The notes: generated from the sequence alone by a model not told the origin. Counted from the stretch's first letter, positions 20,583 through 29,218 are shown. The stretch is DNA of 64,000 bases from Paracoccus sp. TOH (GCF_030388245.1 NZ_CP098361.1:1-64000); one strand, 5' to 3'. A program made the numbers and translations.

Positions 20583-21986
20583 ATGGCCGTCTTCGTGCTG
20601 CTGATATGGCCCGTCGTGATGATGTGGATGTTCACCCGATACGACCGGCAACAGGCGCTGATCCTGTCGCTGGTGGCCGGCTATCTGGTCCTGCCGCCGC
20701 TGATCACCTTCTTCATTCCCGGGATTCCCGGCTTCGACAAGCACACCACGCCGACCGTGGTGGCGGCGATCCTGCTGGCCAGCCGGCAGGGCAGCGATCC
20801 ATTTCCCGAAGCCCCGTCGATGGGCCCGCTGATCAAGACGCTGCTGGCGATCTTCATCTTCACGCCGCTGTTGACCGACCTGCTCAATGGCGATGTCCTG
20901 ATCGAAGGGAACACCTTCCGGCCCGGCCTGACCGTCGCCAGCGGCGTGAAAGAGATGTTCCGGGCCTTTTTCCAGGTCCTGCCGCTGCTGCTCGGCTATC
21001 GCTATCTGCACGATTTCCGGGGGGCGCGACTGCTCTGCCGCTATATCGTGCTGGCGATGCTGTGGTATTCCATCCCCATGCTGATCGAGATCCGCATGAG
21101 CCCGCAGATTAACGTCTGGGTCTACGGCTATTTCCAGCACGATTTCATCCAGACCATCCGCTATGGCGGCTACCGGCCGATCGTCTTCCTGGAGCATCCG
21201 CTCTGGGTGGCCTCGATCACCGCCGTCGCCTTCGCCTTCGCCGTCGGGCTGGCCCGGTCGGAAAGGACGCGGCGCGCAAAGCTGATCGTCGGCTACCTGG
21301 CCTTTGCGCTGTTCATCTGCAAATCCGCCGGGGCGCTGATCCTTTCGGCCATCTTCATCCCGCTGATCGCGCTCTACTCGCCCCGGCGGGTGGTGCTGGT
21401 CGCGGCGGTCGCGGTTTCGGTGGCGACGCTTTACCCGGTGCTGCGCTCATCGCCCTTCATGCCGCTGCAGGGCATCGTCGACCTGGCGATGAGCGCCTCG
21501 CCCGAGCGCGCCCGCTCGCTCGAGTTCCGCCTGATGAACGAGGAGCGGCTGCTGGAGCGCGCCATGGAAAAGCCGCTGCTGGGCTGGGGCGGCTCGGGGC
21601 GCTCGCTGATCGTCGATCCCTATGACGGCGATCTGATGGCGATTCCGGACGGGCTGTGGGTGATCTATCTGGGTTCGCGCGGCATGCTCGGTTATCTGGC
21701 GGTCTTCCTGCTGCTGGCGGCGCCGGTCTTCCTGCTGTATCGCGCGATGTCGAAACACCGATCCGGCCCCGTTTCGGAATATGCGCTGCTGGGCGCCATG
21801 GCGGTGGCGGTGGCGATGAACGTCATCGACCTGATCCCCAATGCCACGCTGACGCCGATCACTTGGCTGATCGCCGGCTCGCTGCTGGGCAATGCGGCCC
21901 GGGTCTATGCCAGCAGCGCCGCGCCCGCTGCCATCCTGGAAAGCGAGCCAGAGCCAAGGAAACGCGGACTGGCGACCATCCTTTAG
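20583..21986 (+). CDS. O-antigen ligase/polymerase-like membrane protein
   Basis: The 467-residue protein has ten or more membrane segments and one large loop (about residues 290-360) that contains RLMNEERLLERAMEKPLLGWGG. The PLLGWGxG motif marks the Wzy/WaaL family. Such proteins polymerise or ligate lipid-linked glycans on the periplasmic face. It follows the GT87, HAD-UbiA and SMR-like genes and completes a plausible surface-glycan set. Polymerase and ligase cannot be told apart from sequence. Confidence 0.82.
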   Translation: MAVFVLLIWPVVMMWMFTRYDRQQALILSLVAGYLVLPPLITFFIPGIPGFDKHTTPTVVAAILLASRQGSDPFPEAPSMGPLIKTLLAIFIFTPLLTDLLNGDVLIEGNTFRPGLTVASGVKEMFRAFFQVLPLLLGYRYLHDFRGARLLCRYIVLAMLWYSIPMLIEIRMSPQINVWVYGYFQHDFIQTIRYGGYRPIVFLEHPLWVASITAVAFAFAVGLARSERTRRAKLIVGYLAFALFICKSAGALILSAIFIPLIALYSPRRVVLVAAVAVSVATLYPVLRSSPFMPLQGIVDLAMSASPERARSLEFRLMNEERLLERAMEKPLLGWGGSGRSLIVDPYDGDLMAIPDGLWVIYLGSRGMLGYLAVFLLLAAPVFLLYRAMSKHRSGPVSEYALLGAMAVAVAMNVIDLIPNATLTPITWLIAGSLLGNAARVYASSAAPAAILESEPEPRKRGLATIL

Positions 21987-22011
21987 AGGCGCGGGGTGGC
22001 GGTCCGCCGGC

Positions 22012-22962
22012 TCAGGCGTGGAAGCGCTGCCGATATTCGCCCGGCGGCAGGCCGACGATGCGCAGGAACACCTTGCGAAAGGCGCCGGGGTCGGAATAGC
22101 CGACCTCCCAGGCGATGCGCTCGACCGGTTGCTGGCCGAATTGCAGCAGTTCCTGCGCCTTCGCCACCCGCAGCCGTTGGGCGTAATCGGTCGTCGTCAG
22201 CCCGGTCGCCTTCTGGAAACGGCGCAGGAAGGTGCGCTCCTCCAGCCCCGCCTGCCCGGCCAGGACGGAAAGCCGCGTCTCGCGGCCCTCTTGCGCCTGC
22301 AGGAAATGCTGCGCCTTCAGGATCGCGGCATCGCCGTGGCTCAGCCGCGGCACGAAACCGCTGTAATAGCGCTGCTCGCGCCCCGGCAGATCGACCAGCA
22401 GCATCCGCGCGGTTTCGGTCATCGCCACCGGCCCCAGGAAGCGGTCGACCAGCTTCAGGCCCAGGTCGGTCCAGGACATCAGCCCGCCGGCCGAAACGAT
22501 GTCGCCGCCGTCGATGATCAGCCGGTCGCTGTCCACCCGCACCCGCGGGAAACGGTCCTGCAAAACCTGCGCATAGGTCCAATGCGTGGTCACGGCGCGG
22601 CCGTCCAGCAGCCCGGTCTCGGCCAGCAGGAAGGCGCCGGCGCAGACCGAGGCCAGCACCGTGCCCCCGGCATGGCACTCGCGCAGCCAGCCGGCCAGCG
22701 GCGCGGCGGTCTCGGCGCCGATCGGCGGCTCCAGCGAGGGTGGCAGGATCAGCACGTCGCAGCGCGCCTCCTGCGCCTGCTGCGGGTCGCTGTCGAAGAC
22801 CGGTTGCGGCGCGGCGGCCCCTTCGGCGCGCAGGTGCAGCACGCGCAGGCCCTCGCCCTGCCGCGCCGAGCGGGCGGCGATCCCGAACAGGTCGGTCAAC
22901 CCCAGCACCGCCGAAAGCTGCATGCCGGGATAAAGCAGGATGCCGATCCTTGCCTGGGCCAT
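22012..22962 (-). CDS. GlxA-type AraC-family regulator with DJ-1/PfpI domain
   Basis: The 316 residues begin with a DJ-1/PfpI-like domain (about 1-175, [20 protein letters not shown] and [16 protein letters not shown]). A C-terminal AraC/XylS double helix-turn-helix follows (about 210-310, [24 protein letters not shown] end). Members control arginine, carnitine and glycine betaine catabolism in relatives. The start at 22962 is taken from the family N-terminus. It is divergent from a cysteine hydrolase gene 97 bases away, which is its probable target. Confidence 0.88.
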   Translation of the reverse strand: MAQARIGILLYPGMQLSAVLGLTDLFGIAARSARQGEGLRVLHLRAEGAAAPQPVFDSDPQQAQEARCDVLILPPSLEPPIGAETAAPLAGWLRECHAGGTVLASVCAGAFLLAETGLLDGRAVTTHWTYAQVLQDRFPRVRVDSDRLIIDGGDIVSAGGLMSWTDLGLKLVDRFLGPVAMTETARMLLVDLPGREQRYYSGFVPRLSHGDAAILKAQHFLQAQEGRETRLSVLAGQAGLEERTFLRRFQKATGLTTTDYAQRLRVAKAQELLQFGQQPVERIAWEVGYSDPGAFRKVFLRIVGLPPGEYRQRFHA

Positions 22963-23059
22963 TGTCCGGATCACCCCTGATTCTGTCGGTTTCGACAGTA
23001 GCCGGAACCGGACGCCCAACGCCATGCTGCCGGGGCAACAAGCACCGAAAGGACAGACC

Positions 23060-23602
23060 ATGTCGAAGCGCGCCATTCTTGTCGTCGATTTGCAGAACGA
23101 ATACTGGCCCAGGGGCAATTTCTCTCTGGTCGGGATCGAGGCCGCGGCCGCCAATGCCGCCCGGGTCATCCGTCATGGCCGCGAAAACGGCGATCTGGTG
23201 GTGAACATCCGCCACGAGATGCCGGGCGGGCCGATCTTCGTGCCGGGCAGCGACGGCGCGCAGATCAACGAAGCCGTCCTGCCCCAGGCCGATGAGCCGG
23301 TGATCACCAAGAACTTCGCCAATTCCTTCCGCGAGACCGGGCTGGACGCGCTTCTGACGCAACAGGGCGTCGAGGAGGTGGTGGTGGTCGGCGCCATGAG
23401 CCATATGTGCGTGGATGCCACCACCCGGGCTGCCAACGACCTGGGCTACCGGACGGTGACCGTCCACGACGCCTGCGCCACCCGCGATCTGGAGTTCAAC
23501 GGCGTGACCACCCCCGCCGCGCAGGTCCATGCCGCCTTCATGGCCGGGCTGGCCTTCCTTTATGGCGAGGTCGTCGGCACCGACGAGCTTCTGGCGCGCT
23601 GA
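23060..23602 (+). CDS. Isochorismatase-family cysteine hydrolase
   Basis: The 180-residue hydrolase has the catalytic triad of the family in place: Asp10 in VVDLQNEY, Lys84 in [10 protein letters not shown] and Cys117 in [13 protein letters not shown]. Relatives hydrolyse amide or ester bonds (nicotinamidase, carbamoylsarcosine amidase, ureidoacrylate hydrolase and others). AAAGGACAGACC precedes the ATG at 23060. Its divergent GlxA-type regulator suggests a nitrogen compound as substrate. I cannot specify which. Confidence 0.88.
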   Translation: MSKRAILVVDLQNEYWPRGNFSLVGIEAAAANAARVIRHGRENGDLVVNIRHEMPGGPIFVPGSDGAQINEAVLPQADEPVITKNFANSFRETGLDALLTQQGVEEVVVVGAMSHMCVDATTRAANDLGYRTVTVHDACATRDLEFNGVTTPAAQVHAAFMAGLAFLYGEVVGTDELLAR

Positions 23603-23685
23603 GCGGTCGCCGCGCCGTCAGACCCGTCGCAGCGAGCGGCGGGGGCCGGCGGGGGCTGGCGGGGCCGCCGCGCGGTTTCCTCATA

Positions 23686-23709
23686 CGGGCCGGGGCCGAC
23701 CCCGGCCCG
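23686..23709. terminator. GC-rich hairpin between convergent genes
   Basis: A perfect ten-base stem (23686-23695 with 23700-23709) and a four-base loop lie between the cysteine hydrolase gene and the racemase-family gene. There is no T run, so termination by this hairpin is only likely, not certain. Confidence 0.5.
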
Positions 23710-23749
23710 ACGGGACACCCGCGACCGAACGGTCGGCGCCGGAACGGCG

Positions 23750-24802
23750 TCACGCCCAGGTATCGCCGACGGTGAAGCCTTCCGGGAACGGATCGTCATG
23801 GTCCAGCACCAGCGTGTTCAGCCCATGGATCCAGCTGGTGCCCGAGATTTCCGGCACCACGGCGCGGCGGCCGGCGATCTCGGTCTCCTCGATCAGCCGC
23901 CCGGTATAGACATTGCCAAGAATGCTCTGGTGCCGGAAGCTCTGGCCCAGCGGCAGCTCGCCCTTGGCATGCAGCACCGCCATCTTGGCGCAGGTGCCGG
24001 TGCCACAGGGGCAGCGATCCAGCGCCCCGGTCCAGGTCGCCGGATTGTCCCAGGAAAATTCGCCCGAGGCCATGGTGACCGCGTTCTTCCAGTCCGCCTG
24101 CGGGTCGTCGGTCGGCCCGGACAGTTGCGAGATGGTGATGCCCACGCCCGGATAATCGGGATGCTCGACCGCCAATTGCTCGATCGCCGCCTGCCGGATC
24201 ATCGAGGAGATGCGGGCGATTTCCCGGCCATGCTCGGGGATCAGCTGCAGGCCCGGGAATTGCCGGACATCGGCGATGGCATAGAACATGCCGCCCCAGC
24301 CGATATCGACGCGGACGCGGCCCAGATGCGGCACCTCGATCTCGGCATCCAGATGGGTGGCGAAAGCCGGCACGTTGCGGAAGGTCACGCTTTTGACCTT
24401 GCCGTTGCGGCATTCGGCGCGGATCCGGATCAGCCCCGCCGGCGCCTCGAGCACCAGTTCGGTGACCGGTTCCTGCATGGGCAGCAACCCCATCTCCAGC
24501 AGGACCGTGGCGACCGAGATGGTGTTGCCGCCGGACATGACCGGATATTCGACCTGCTCCATGATCACATAGCCGGCATCGGCCTCGGGATGCGAGGGCG
24601 GCACGATGATGTTGCAGCAATGCGCCGCATAGCCGCGCGGCTCGCGCAGCATCAGCTTGCGCAGCTGGTCGTCATTGGCTTCCAGCCATTTCATCTTCTC
24701 GTAGACCGAGCCGCCGGGAATATGCGGAACGCCGCCGGTGATCACCCGCATCGGCGTTCCGGCATGGGTATCGACGGCATGGATCATTCGCTTGAACGCC
24801 AT
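23750..24802 (-). CDS. Proline racemase-family enzyme (hydroxyproline epimerase-like), Ser/Cys variant
   Basis: The 350 residues cover the two symmetric halves of the proline racemase fold. The second catalytic Cys is present (Cys266 in DRCPCGTGT), but the first is Ser90 in PVMSGGNT, where racemases have Cys. The superfamily has Cys/Cys epimerases and racemases, Cys/Thr dehydratases and a Ser/Cys group reported for 3- and 4-hydroxyproline epimerisation. This protein is of the last type. An AGGAG site supports the start. It lies downstream of a betaine-binding protein and a decayed enolase-superfamily gene, which supports hydroxyproline or proline betaine catabolism. Confidence 0.88.
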   Translation of the reverse strand: MAFKRMIHAVDTHAGTPMRVITGGVPHIPGGSVYEKMKWLEANDDQLRKLMLREPRGYAAHCCNIIVPPSHPEADAGYVIMEQVEYPVMSGGNTISVATVLLEMGLLPMQEPVTELVLEAPAGLIRIRAECRNGKVKSVTFRNVPAFATHLDAEIEVPHLGRVRVDIGWGGMFYAIADVRQFPGLQLIPEHGREIARISSMIRQAAIEQLAVEHPDYPGVGITISQLSGPTDDPQADWKNAVTMASGEFSWDNPATWTGALDRCPCGTGTCAKMAVLHAKGELPLGQSFRHQSILGNVYTGRLIEETEIAGRRAVVPEISGTSWIHGLNTLVLDHDDPFPEGFTVGDTWA

Positions 24803-24917
24803 ACGGGTTTCTCCTGAGGCGAAGATTGGGGGAAGGGTCGATGCTTCGCCCGCCAGGGATCGGGCGAAGCGCAGGGTGCGTCAGCCGTGCCGGCCTGTCC
24901 AGCCGCCGGCGACCGAT

Positions 24918-25919
24918 CTAGAGGGCGGCCTCGACCTTCGCGGCCACCTCGGCGGGCAGCCATTTGGTCCAGATATCCTTGTTCTCCTCAAGGAAATGGA
25001 TGGCGCCTTCCTCGCCCATGGCCTGGTTGTCGCCCTGCCAGGCCATCAGCCTGGCCACGGTGTCATTGCTCCAGCCGCGGGTGTTGAAATAGTCCAGGAT
25101 CGCGGGGCTGGCCCGGTCGGCGAAATCCTTGGTCAGCACTGTCATCACCGTGTCGATGGGCCAGCCGGTGACCTTGGGATCGGCGCAATCCAGATCGGTG
25201 ATGCAGCGTTTCCATTCGACCGGATCGTGCTTGACCGCCGGTTTCAGCAGCACCAGCTGGTATTTGCCCAGAAGCGCGGTCGGCGCCCAGTAATAGGTGA
25301 TGAAGCCTTCCTGCCGCTCATAGGCCCGGGCGATCGCGCCGTCCAGTCCGGCGGCCGATCCGGGGCGCATCAGGTTGAACCCCTTCTGTTCCCCTTCATA
25401 GGCCTTGAAAAGCTGTGCCGTGACCACCGTGGCGCCCCAGCCTTCGGCGCCGTTGAAAATCACGCCGCGGCCGGGGTCTTCCGGGTCAGGGAAAAGCTCG
25501 GGATGTGCCAGGGCATCCTCGACGGTCTTGATCTCGGGATGCGCGTCGGCCAGGTATTTCGGGATCCACCAGCCTTGGATGCCGCCGTCCGGCAGCGCCG
25601 GCGCGCCATAGACGATCTTGCCGTCCTCGAGCCCGCGCGGCACGATCTCGGGCAGCAGATCCACCCAGGTTTCCGAGGAAATGTCGGGCGAGCCTTTCTC
25701 GACCATCGAGGTGGTCGAGGGCACGGTATCGCCGGGAACGGTCTCGGTGCTGCAGCCGTAGCCGTTCTCGAGGATGAACTTGTCGACGTAGGTCAGCAGC
25801 TCGGCGCTTTGCACGTTATGCAGCGCCAGCGTGACATTGCCGCAATCCTGCGCGGTGGCCAAGCAGGCGCCGCCGAAAAGCCCGGCGGCAAAGACCGTCG
25901 AAGCGAGCAGTCTTGGCAT
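24918..25919 (-). CDS. Orphan glycine betaine/proline-type ABC substrate-binding protein
   Basis: The 333-residue periplasmic protein of the OpuAC/ProX family has a signal peptide of about 23 residues (FAAGLFGGACLATA then QDC). It is clearly paralogous to the binding protein encoded at 30364-31359: shared blocks include QSAELL, VGDTVPS-like, WVDL-P and YYWAPTALLGKY. No permease or ATPase gene is linked to it, so it probably feeds the complete importer 6 kb away. An AGGGAGGGAAGA site precedes the ATG. It lies 115 bases before the racemase-family gene, likely the same transcript. Confidence 0.88.
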   Translation of the reverse strand: MPRLLASTVFAAGLFGGACLATAQDCGNVTLALHNVQSAELLTYVDKFILENGYGCSTETVPGDTVPSTTSMVEKGSPDISSETWVDLLPEIVPRGLEDGKIVYGAPALPDGGIQGWWIPKYLADAHPEIKTVEDALAHPELFPDPEDPGRGVIFNGAEGWGATVVTAQLFKAYEGEQKGFNLMRPGSAAGLDGAIARAYERQEGFITYYWAPTALLGKYQLVLLKPAVKHDPVEWKRCITDLDCADPKVTGWPIDTVMTVLTKDFADRASPAILDYFNTRGWSNDTVARLMAWQGDNQAMGEEGAIHFLEENKDIWTKWLPAEVAAKVEAAL

Positions 25920-26020
25920 TCTTCCCTCCCTGTTTGCGGCGTTGTTTCAGGGCAGCGTGCCGCGTCATGCCTGCCCCGCTGGGTGAAACGGTTGGTCTTG
26001 GCAGGCCGGCCGTTCGTTAT

Positions 26021-26053
26021 GACTCGTATATTCGTATACGATATTCGATATCT
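26021..26053. promoter_or_regulatory. AT-rich repeated half-sites, candidate operator
   Basis: In a GC-rich setting this stretch holds TCGTATA, then the palindrome TCGTATACGA (26032-26041), then ATTCGATA. It lies about 100 bases upstream of the orphan binding-protein start on the minus strand, where a promoter is expected. The half-site pattern suits a GntR-like dimer, but no such regulator is adjacent. Confidence 0.45.
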
Positions 26054-26137
26054 GCTGCCCTGCATCGATTCTGTCAAGGGATTCCTGCAACGGCAGACTG
26101 CGGAGCGGTGCCCCGATCTCGCGCCCGGCCCATCGGC

Positions 26138-26430
26138 GCCGACAGGTCGCGATGGGCTCGCTCAGCACGTCGAGCAGCATGTCGTCGAGCCGCGGGGTGG
26201 CGCCGAGCCCGGGCATATCCGGGCGCGGACATGGCTTTGGCAGTGGTTTCCTGCAGGCTGACGGCATAGCCGGCCGCCAGGCAGATGTCGCAATGCCGCC
26301 AGTCTGGGTCAGGCGGTCATTCTTCGAGATCTTCAGCCAACGCTTTCCGCGGCATCAGCTGTACGATGATCGGGAGGTCGGTGCGGCGGCGCAGCGACAG
26401 AAGCTTGGCGGTTTCGCGCTGAGCAAGGGC
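26138..26430 (-). pseudogene. Decayed enolase-superfamily (MR/MLE) gene
   Basis: Pieces in different minus-strand frames match consecutive parts of the mandelate racemase/muconate lactonising family. They are LSLRRRTDLPII, then WLKISKNDRLTQ (the K-x-x-K lysine strand), then CDICLAAGYAVSLQETT, then PGLGATPRLD and SEPIATC at the usual C-terminus. At least two frameshifts and a large deletion separate them, so the gene is dead. The lysine motif recalls cis-3-hydroxyproline dehydratase; a hydroxyproline-betaine epimerase of the same superfamily is the alternative. Its place upstream of the betaine-binding and racemase-family genes fits either. Confidence 0.6.
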
Positions 26431-26490
26431 AGATCAGGATAGCGCCGGGCCAAGCCTTGCCGCCCGGTTGCCGGTCGCTTGTGCGGGCGG

Positions 26491-26525
26491 AGGGGGCTCT
26501 GCCCCCACACCCCCGGGGTATTTGG
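26491..26525. repeat. GC-rich palindromic intergenic element, copy 2
   Basis: An AGGGGGCTCTGCCCCC hairpin is followed by the tail CCCCCGGGGTATTTGG. The tail is like the one at 5684-5696. It lies just beyond the 3' end of the cupin gene and may end its transcript. Confidence 0.55.
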
Positions 26526-26538
26526 AAAACGGTGAGGA

Positions 26539-27123
26539 TCAGACCCGCAACGCCCAGAGGGCAAACAGCGGTTCCTCCTCGGCGCGCATGGCGTGGACCG
26601 CGTTCGGGGGCACGAAGAAGCTGCCGCCGATGCCGGGCTGGAACCAGTCGCGGCCGGGTTTGCGGAAGCTGCCGGGCGACAGGACCAGATAGGTTTCCTC
26701 GGGCGCGTGCTGGTGGTCGGGATAGCGGATCTGCGGCGCGATCAGGCTGAGGCCGATCCAGAGGTCGCGGCGCTCCTCGATGCCGCCGGGGCCCAGCAGC
26801 ATGGCATTGGCATGGTTTTCGGCGAAATTCGCGCTGGCGCCGGCATCGCCGGTCCGGCGGCGCCAGCACAGCAGCGGCGCCAGGGCACGCACCGCCTGCA
26901 GGAGCTCGGCCAGATCCCCATAGTCCATCTCGCGCGCCAGCGCCCGGTCGAGCAGCGCATCCACCACCGGCAGGCTTGCCGGCCCGGCGCCCGTTTGCCC
27001 CACCGCAAGCACCGCCTCCGATATGGCCTGAAGCGAGGCCGGGGAGTTGCCATCATGGGCCCGCGCCCGCATGGCGGGCAAGGCGACATCGAGGAAATCC
27101 TGCAAGGGTTGCGGTCGCGGCAT
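26539..27123 (-). CDS. DMSP lyase-family cupin protein (DddQ-like)
   Basis: The 194-residue protein has a helical N-terminal half and a C-terminal cupin barrel. The metal-site pattern of the cupin DMSP lyase superfamily is intact: Tyr134, His137, His139, Glu143 and Tyr145 in YPDHQHAPEETY, and His177 in PPNAVHAM. DddQ-type enzymes cleave dimethylsulfoniopropionate to dimethyl sulfide and acrylate; some superfamily members do not. Neighbouring genes for betaine uptake and N-demethylation make a sulfonium or betaine compound a sensible substrate, but DMSP itself is inference. It lies 58 bases downstream of the TMADH-type gene on the same strand. Confidence 0.75.
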   Translation of the reverse strand: MPRPQPLQDFLDVALPAMRARAHDGNSPASLQAISEAVLAVGQTGAGPASLPVVDALLDRALAREMDYGDLAELLQAVRALAPLLCWRRRTGDAGASANFAENHANAMLLGPGGIEERRDLWIGLSLIAPQIRYPDHQHAPEETYLVLSPGSFRKPGRDWFQPGIGGSFFVPPNAVHAMRAEEEPLFALWALRV

Positions 27124-27181
27124 TTGGGTTCACCTTTCGGATCCGGCCGGCGCGCGGGTTCTCGCCGCGTGCCGGGATGCG

Positions 27182-29218
27182 TTACAAATCTTTGACCAGC
27201 CGCAGCGCGTCGTAGATCGCGGCATGGGTATTGCGGGCGGCCACCGCATCGCCGATGCGGTAGAGGCGGAACCTGCCCTCGGGGTTCTTGCGGACCTCTT
27301 GCGGCCCGCCGGCGGTCAGCGCCTCGTAATCCACCTCGCCCAGGTTCGAGGACAGCGGCTTCAACGCGAAATACAGCTCGTCCAGCGGCCGGGTGCCATG
27401 GTTGACCACCACCTGGTCCACGATGCGCTCGCGGGTGAAGGCGCCGTAATCGCTGCCGAGCGTGGCGCGCAGCTGGTTGCCCTCGCTCGTCACCGACCTG
27501 AGCCGCCAGGTCACGGTGAAGGTGGTGTCGCGCTTTTGCAGGTTACGCATATAGGGCACCAAGTTCATCGCCATCACCTCGGGCGAGAAGCTGCGGTCGG
27601 GGGTGACGATCTCGACCCTGGCGCCGGCGGCCGAGATCAGGTCGGCGGCCTGCAGCCCCGCGTGATCGCCGGCATCGTCGAAGATCAGCACGTTCTGGCC
27701 CGGCTTCACGTCGCCCGACAGGATATCCCAGGCCGAGGCAACCAGTTCGTTGCCCTGTTCCAGAACCTCGACATGCGGCAGACCGCCAGTGGCGACGATC
27801 ACCGCGTCGGGATCGGTGGCCAGCACGTCGGCCGCATCGGCGAAGGTGTTGAAGTTGAACGTCACGCCGTGCTTCTCGCATTGCGCCATGCGCCAGGCGA
27901 TGATCGAGATCATCTCGCGCCGGCGTTCGTCCAGGGCGGTCAGGCGGATCTGGCCGCCGGGCTGGTCGGCGGCCTCGAAGACCGTGACGTCATGGCCGCG
28001 CTCGGCGGCGACGCGGGCGGCCTCCATGCCGGCGGGACCGGCGCCGACGATGGTGATGCGCTGTTTCGCCGGGGCGGGCGGGATGGTCTGCGGCATGGTC
28101 TCTTCGCGGCCGGTGGCGGCATTGTGCAGGCAGAAGGCCATGCCGCCCTGATAGATGCGGTCGAGGCAGTAGTTCGCGCCGACGCAGGGACGGATGTCGT
28201 CCTCGCGCCCCTCGACGACCTTGCGGACCAGATGCGGGTCGGCCATATGCGCCCGCGTCATGCCGACCATGTCCAGCAGTCCCGCCGCGATGGCGTGGCG
28301 CGCGGTCGGCACGTCGGGGATCTTGGCGGCGTGGAAGGTCGGAAAGCCCGTAGCCTTCCTGATCTGGCCGGCGAATTCCAGATGCGGGGCGTTGCGCATC
28401 CCCTGCACCGGGATCACATCGGTCAGCCCGGCATCGGTGTCGATATGGCCCTTGACCACGTTCAGGAAGTCGACCAGTCCGCTGTCCTTGAGCTTTTGCG
28501 AGATCGCCAGACCCTCCTCGGCGGTCAGCCCGCCCGGCAGATCCTCGTCGCCGGTATAGCGCACGCCCAGGATGAAATTCTCGCCGCAGCGTTCGCGGAT
28601 GCCGCGCAGAATGTCGAAGGTGAAGCGCAGCCGGTTGTCGAGGCTGCCGCCATAGGGGCCGTCGAGGTCATTGGTCAGCGGCGACCAGAACTGGTCCATC
28701 AGGTGGCCGTAGGCTTGCAGCTCCAGCCCGTCGAGCCCCGCCGCCTTCATGCGTTCGGCCGCATCGACATAGTCGCCGATGATGCGGTCGATATCCCAGT
28801 CTTCCATCTTCTTCGGAAAGGAGCGGTGCGCCGCCTCGCGTTCGTGGCTGGGCGAGACGACGGGCAGCCAGTCGGCCTTGTCCCAGCGGGTGCGGCGGCC
28901 CAGGTGGGTCAGCTGGATCATCACCGCGCAGCCATGGTCGTGGCATTCGTCGGTCAGCTGCTTCATCCAGCCGACCACCTCGTCCTTCCAGGCCAGAATG
29001 TTGTTGAAGACCGGCGGGCTGTCGCGCGAGACCGAGGCCGAGCCCGCCGTCATGGTCAGCGCCACCCCGGCCTTGGCGCGCTCGACGTGATAGGCGCGGT
29101 AGCGGTCCTTGGGCATGCCGTCCTCGGGATAGGCCGGCTCGTGGCTGGTGATCATGATCCGGTTGCGGAGCGTCAGGTGCTTCAGCTGATAGGGCTGCAA
29201 AAGGGGATCGTTCGACAT
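27182..29218 (-). CDS. TMADH-family FMN/Fe-S oxidoreductase (N-methylproline or dimethylamine-type demethylase)
   Basis: The 678 residues comprise an FMN TIM barrel (1-340), an Fe-S loop, and an FAD/NAD(P) module (about 385-678, starting ITIVGAGPAGMEAARVA). This is the layout of trimethylamine dehydrogenase, dienoyl-CoA reductase and betaine-derived N-demethylases such as those for N-methylproline and dimethylglycine. The Fe-S loop keeps Cys345, Cys351 and Cys363, but the expected second ligand is Ala348. The ATG at 29218 fits the family N-terminus. It is divergent from a TetR gene over a probable operator, and the DMSP lyase-like gene follows. Confidence 0.85.
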   Translation of the reverse strand: MSNDPLLQPYQLKHLTLRNRIMITSHEPAYPEDGMPKDRYRAYHVERAKAGVALTMTAGSASVSRDSPPVFNNILAWKDEVVGWMKQLTDECHDHGCAVMIQLTHLGRRTRWDKADWLPVVSPSHEREAAHRSFPKKMEDWDIDRIIGDYVDAAERMKAAGLDGLELQAYGHLMDQFWSPLTNDLDGPYGGSLDNRLRFTFDILRGIRERCGENFILGVRYTGDEDLPGGLTAEEGLAISQKLKDSGLVDFLNVVKGHIDTDAGLTDVIPVQGMRNAPHLEFAGQIRKATGFPTFHAAKIPDVPTARHAIAAGLLDMVGMTRAHMADPHLVRKVVEGREDDIRPCVGANYCLDRIYQGGMAFCLHNAATGREETMPQTIPPAPAKQRITIVGAGPAGMEAARVAAERGHDVTVFEAADQPGGQIRLTALDERRREMISIIAWRMAQCEKHGVTFNFNTFADAADVLATDPDAVIVATGGLPHVEVLEQGNELVASAWDILSGDVKPGQNVLIFDDAGDHAGLQAADLISAAGARVEIVTPDRSFSPEVMAMNLVPYMRNLQKRDTTFTVTWRLRSVTSEGNQLRATLGSDYGAFTRERIVDQVVVNHGTRPLDELYFALKPLSSNLGEVDYEALTAGGPQEVRKNPEGRFRLYRIGDAVAARNTHAAIYDALRLVKDL

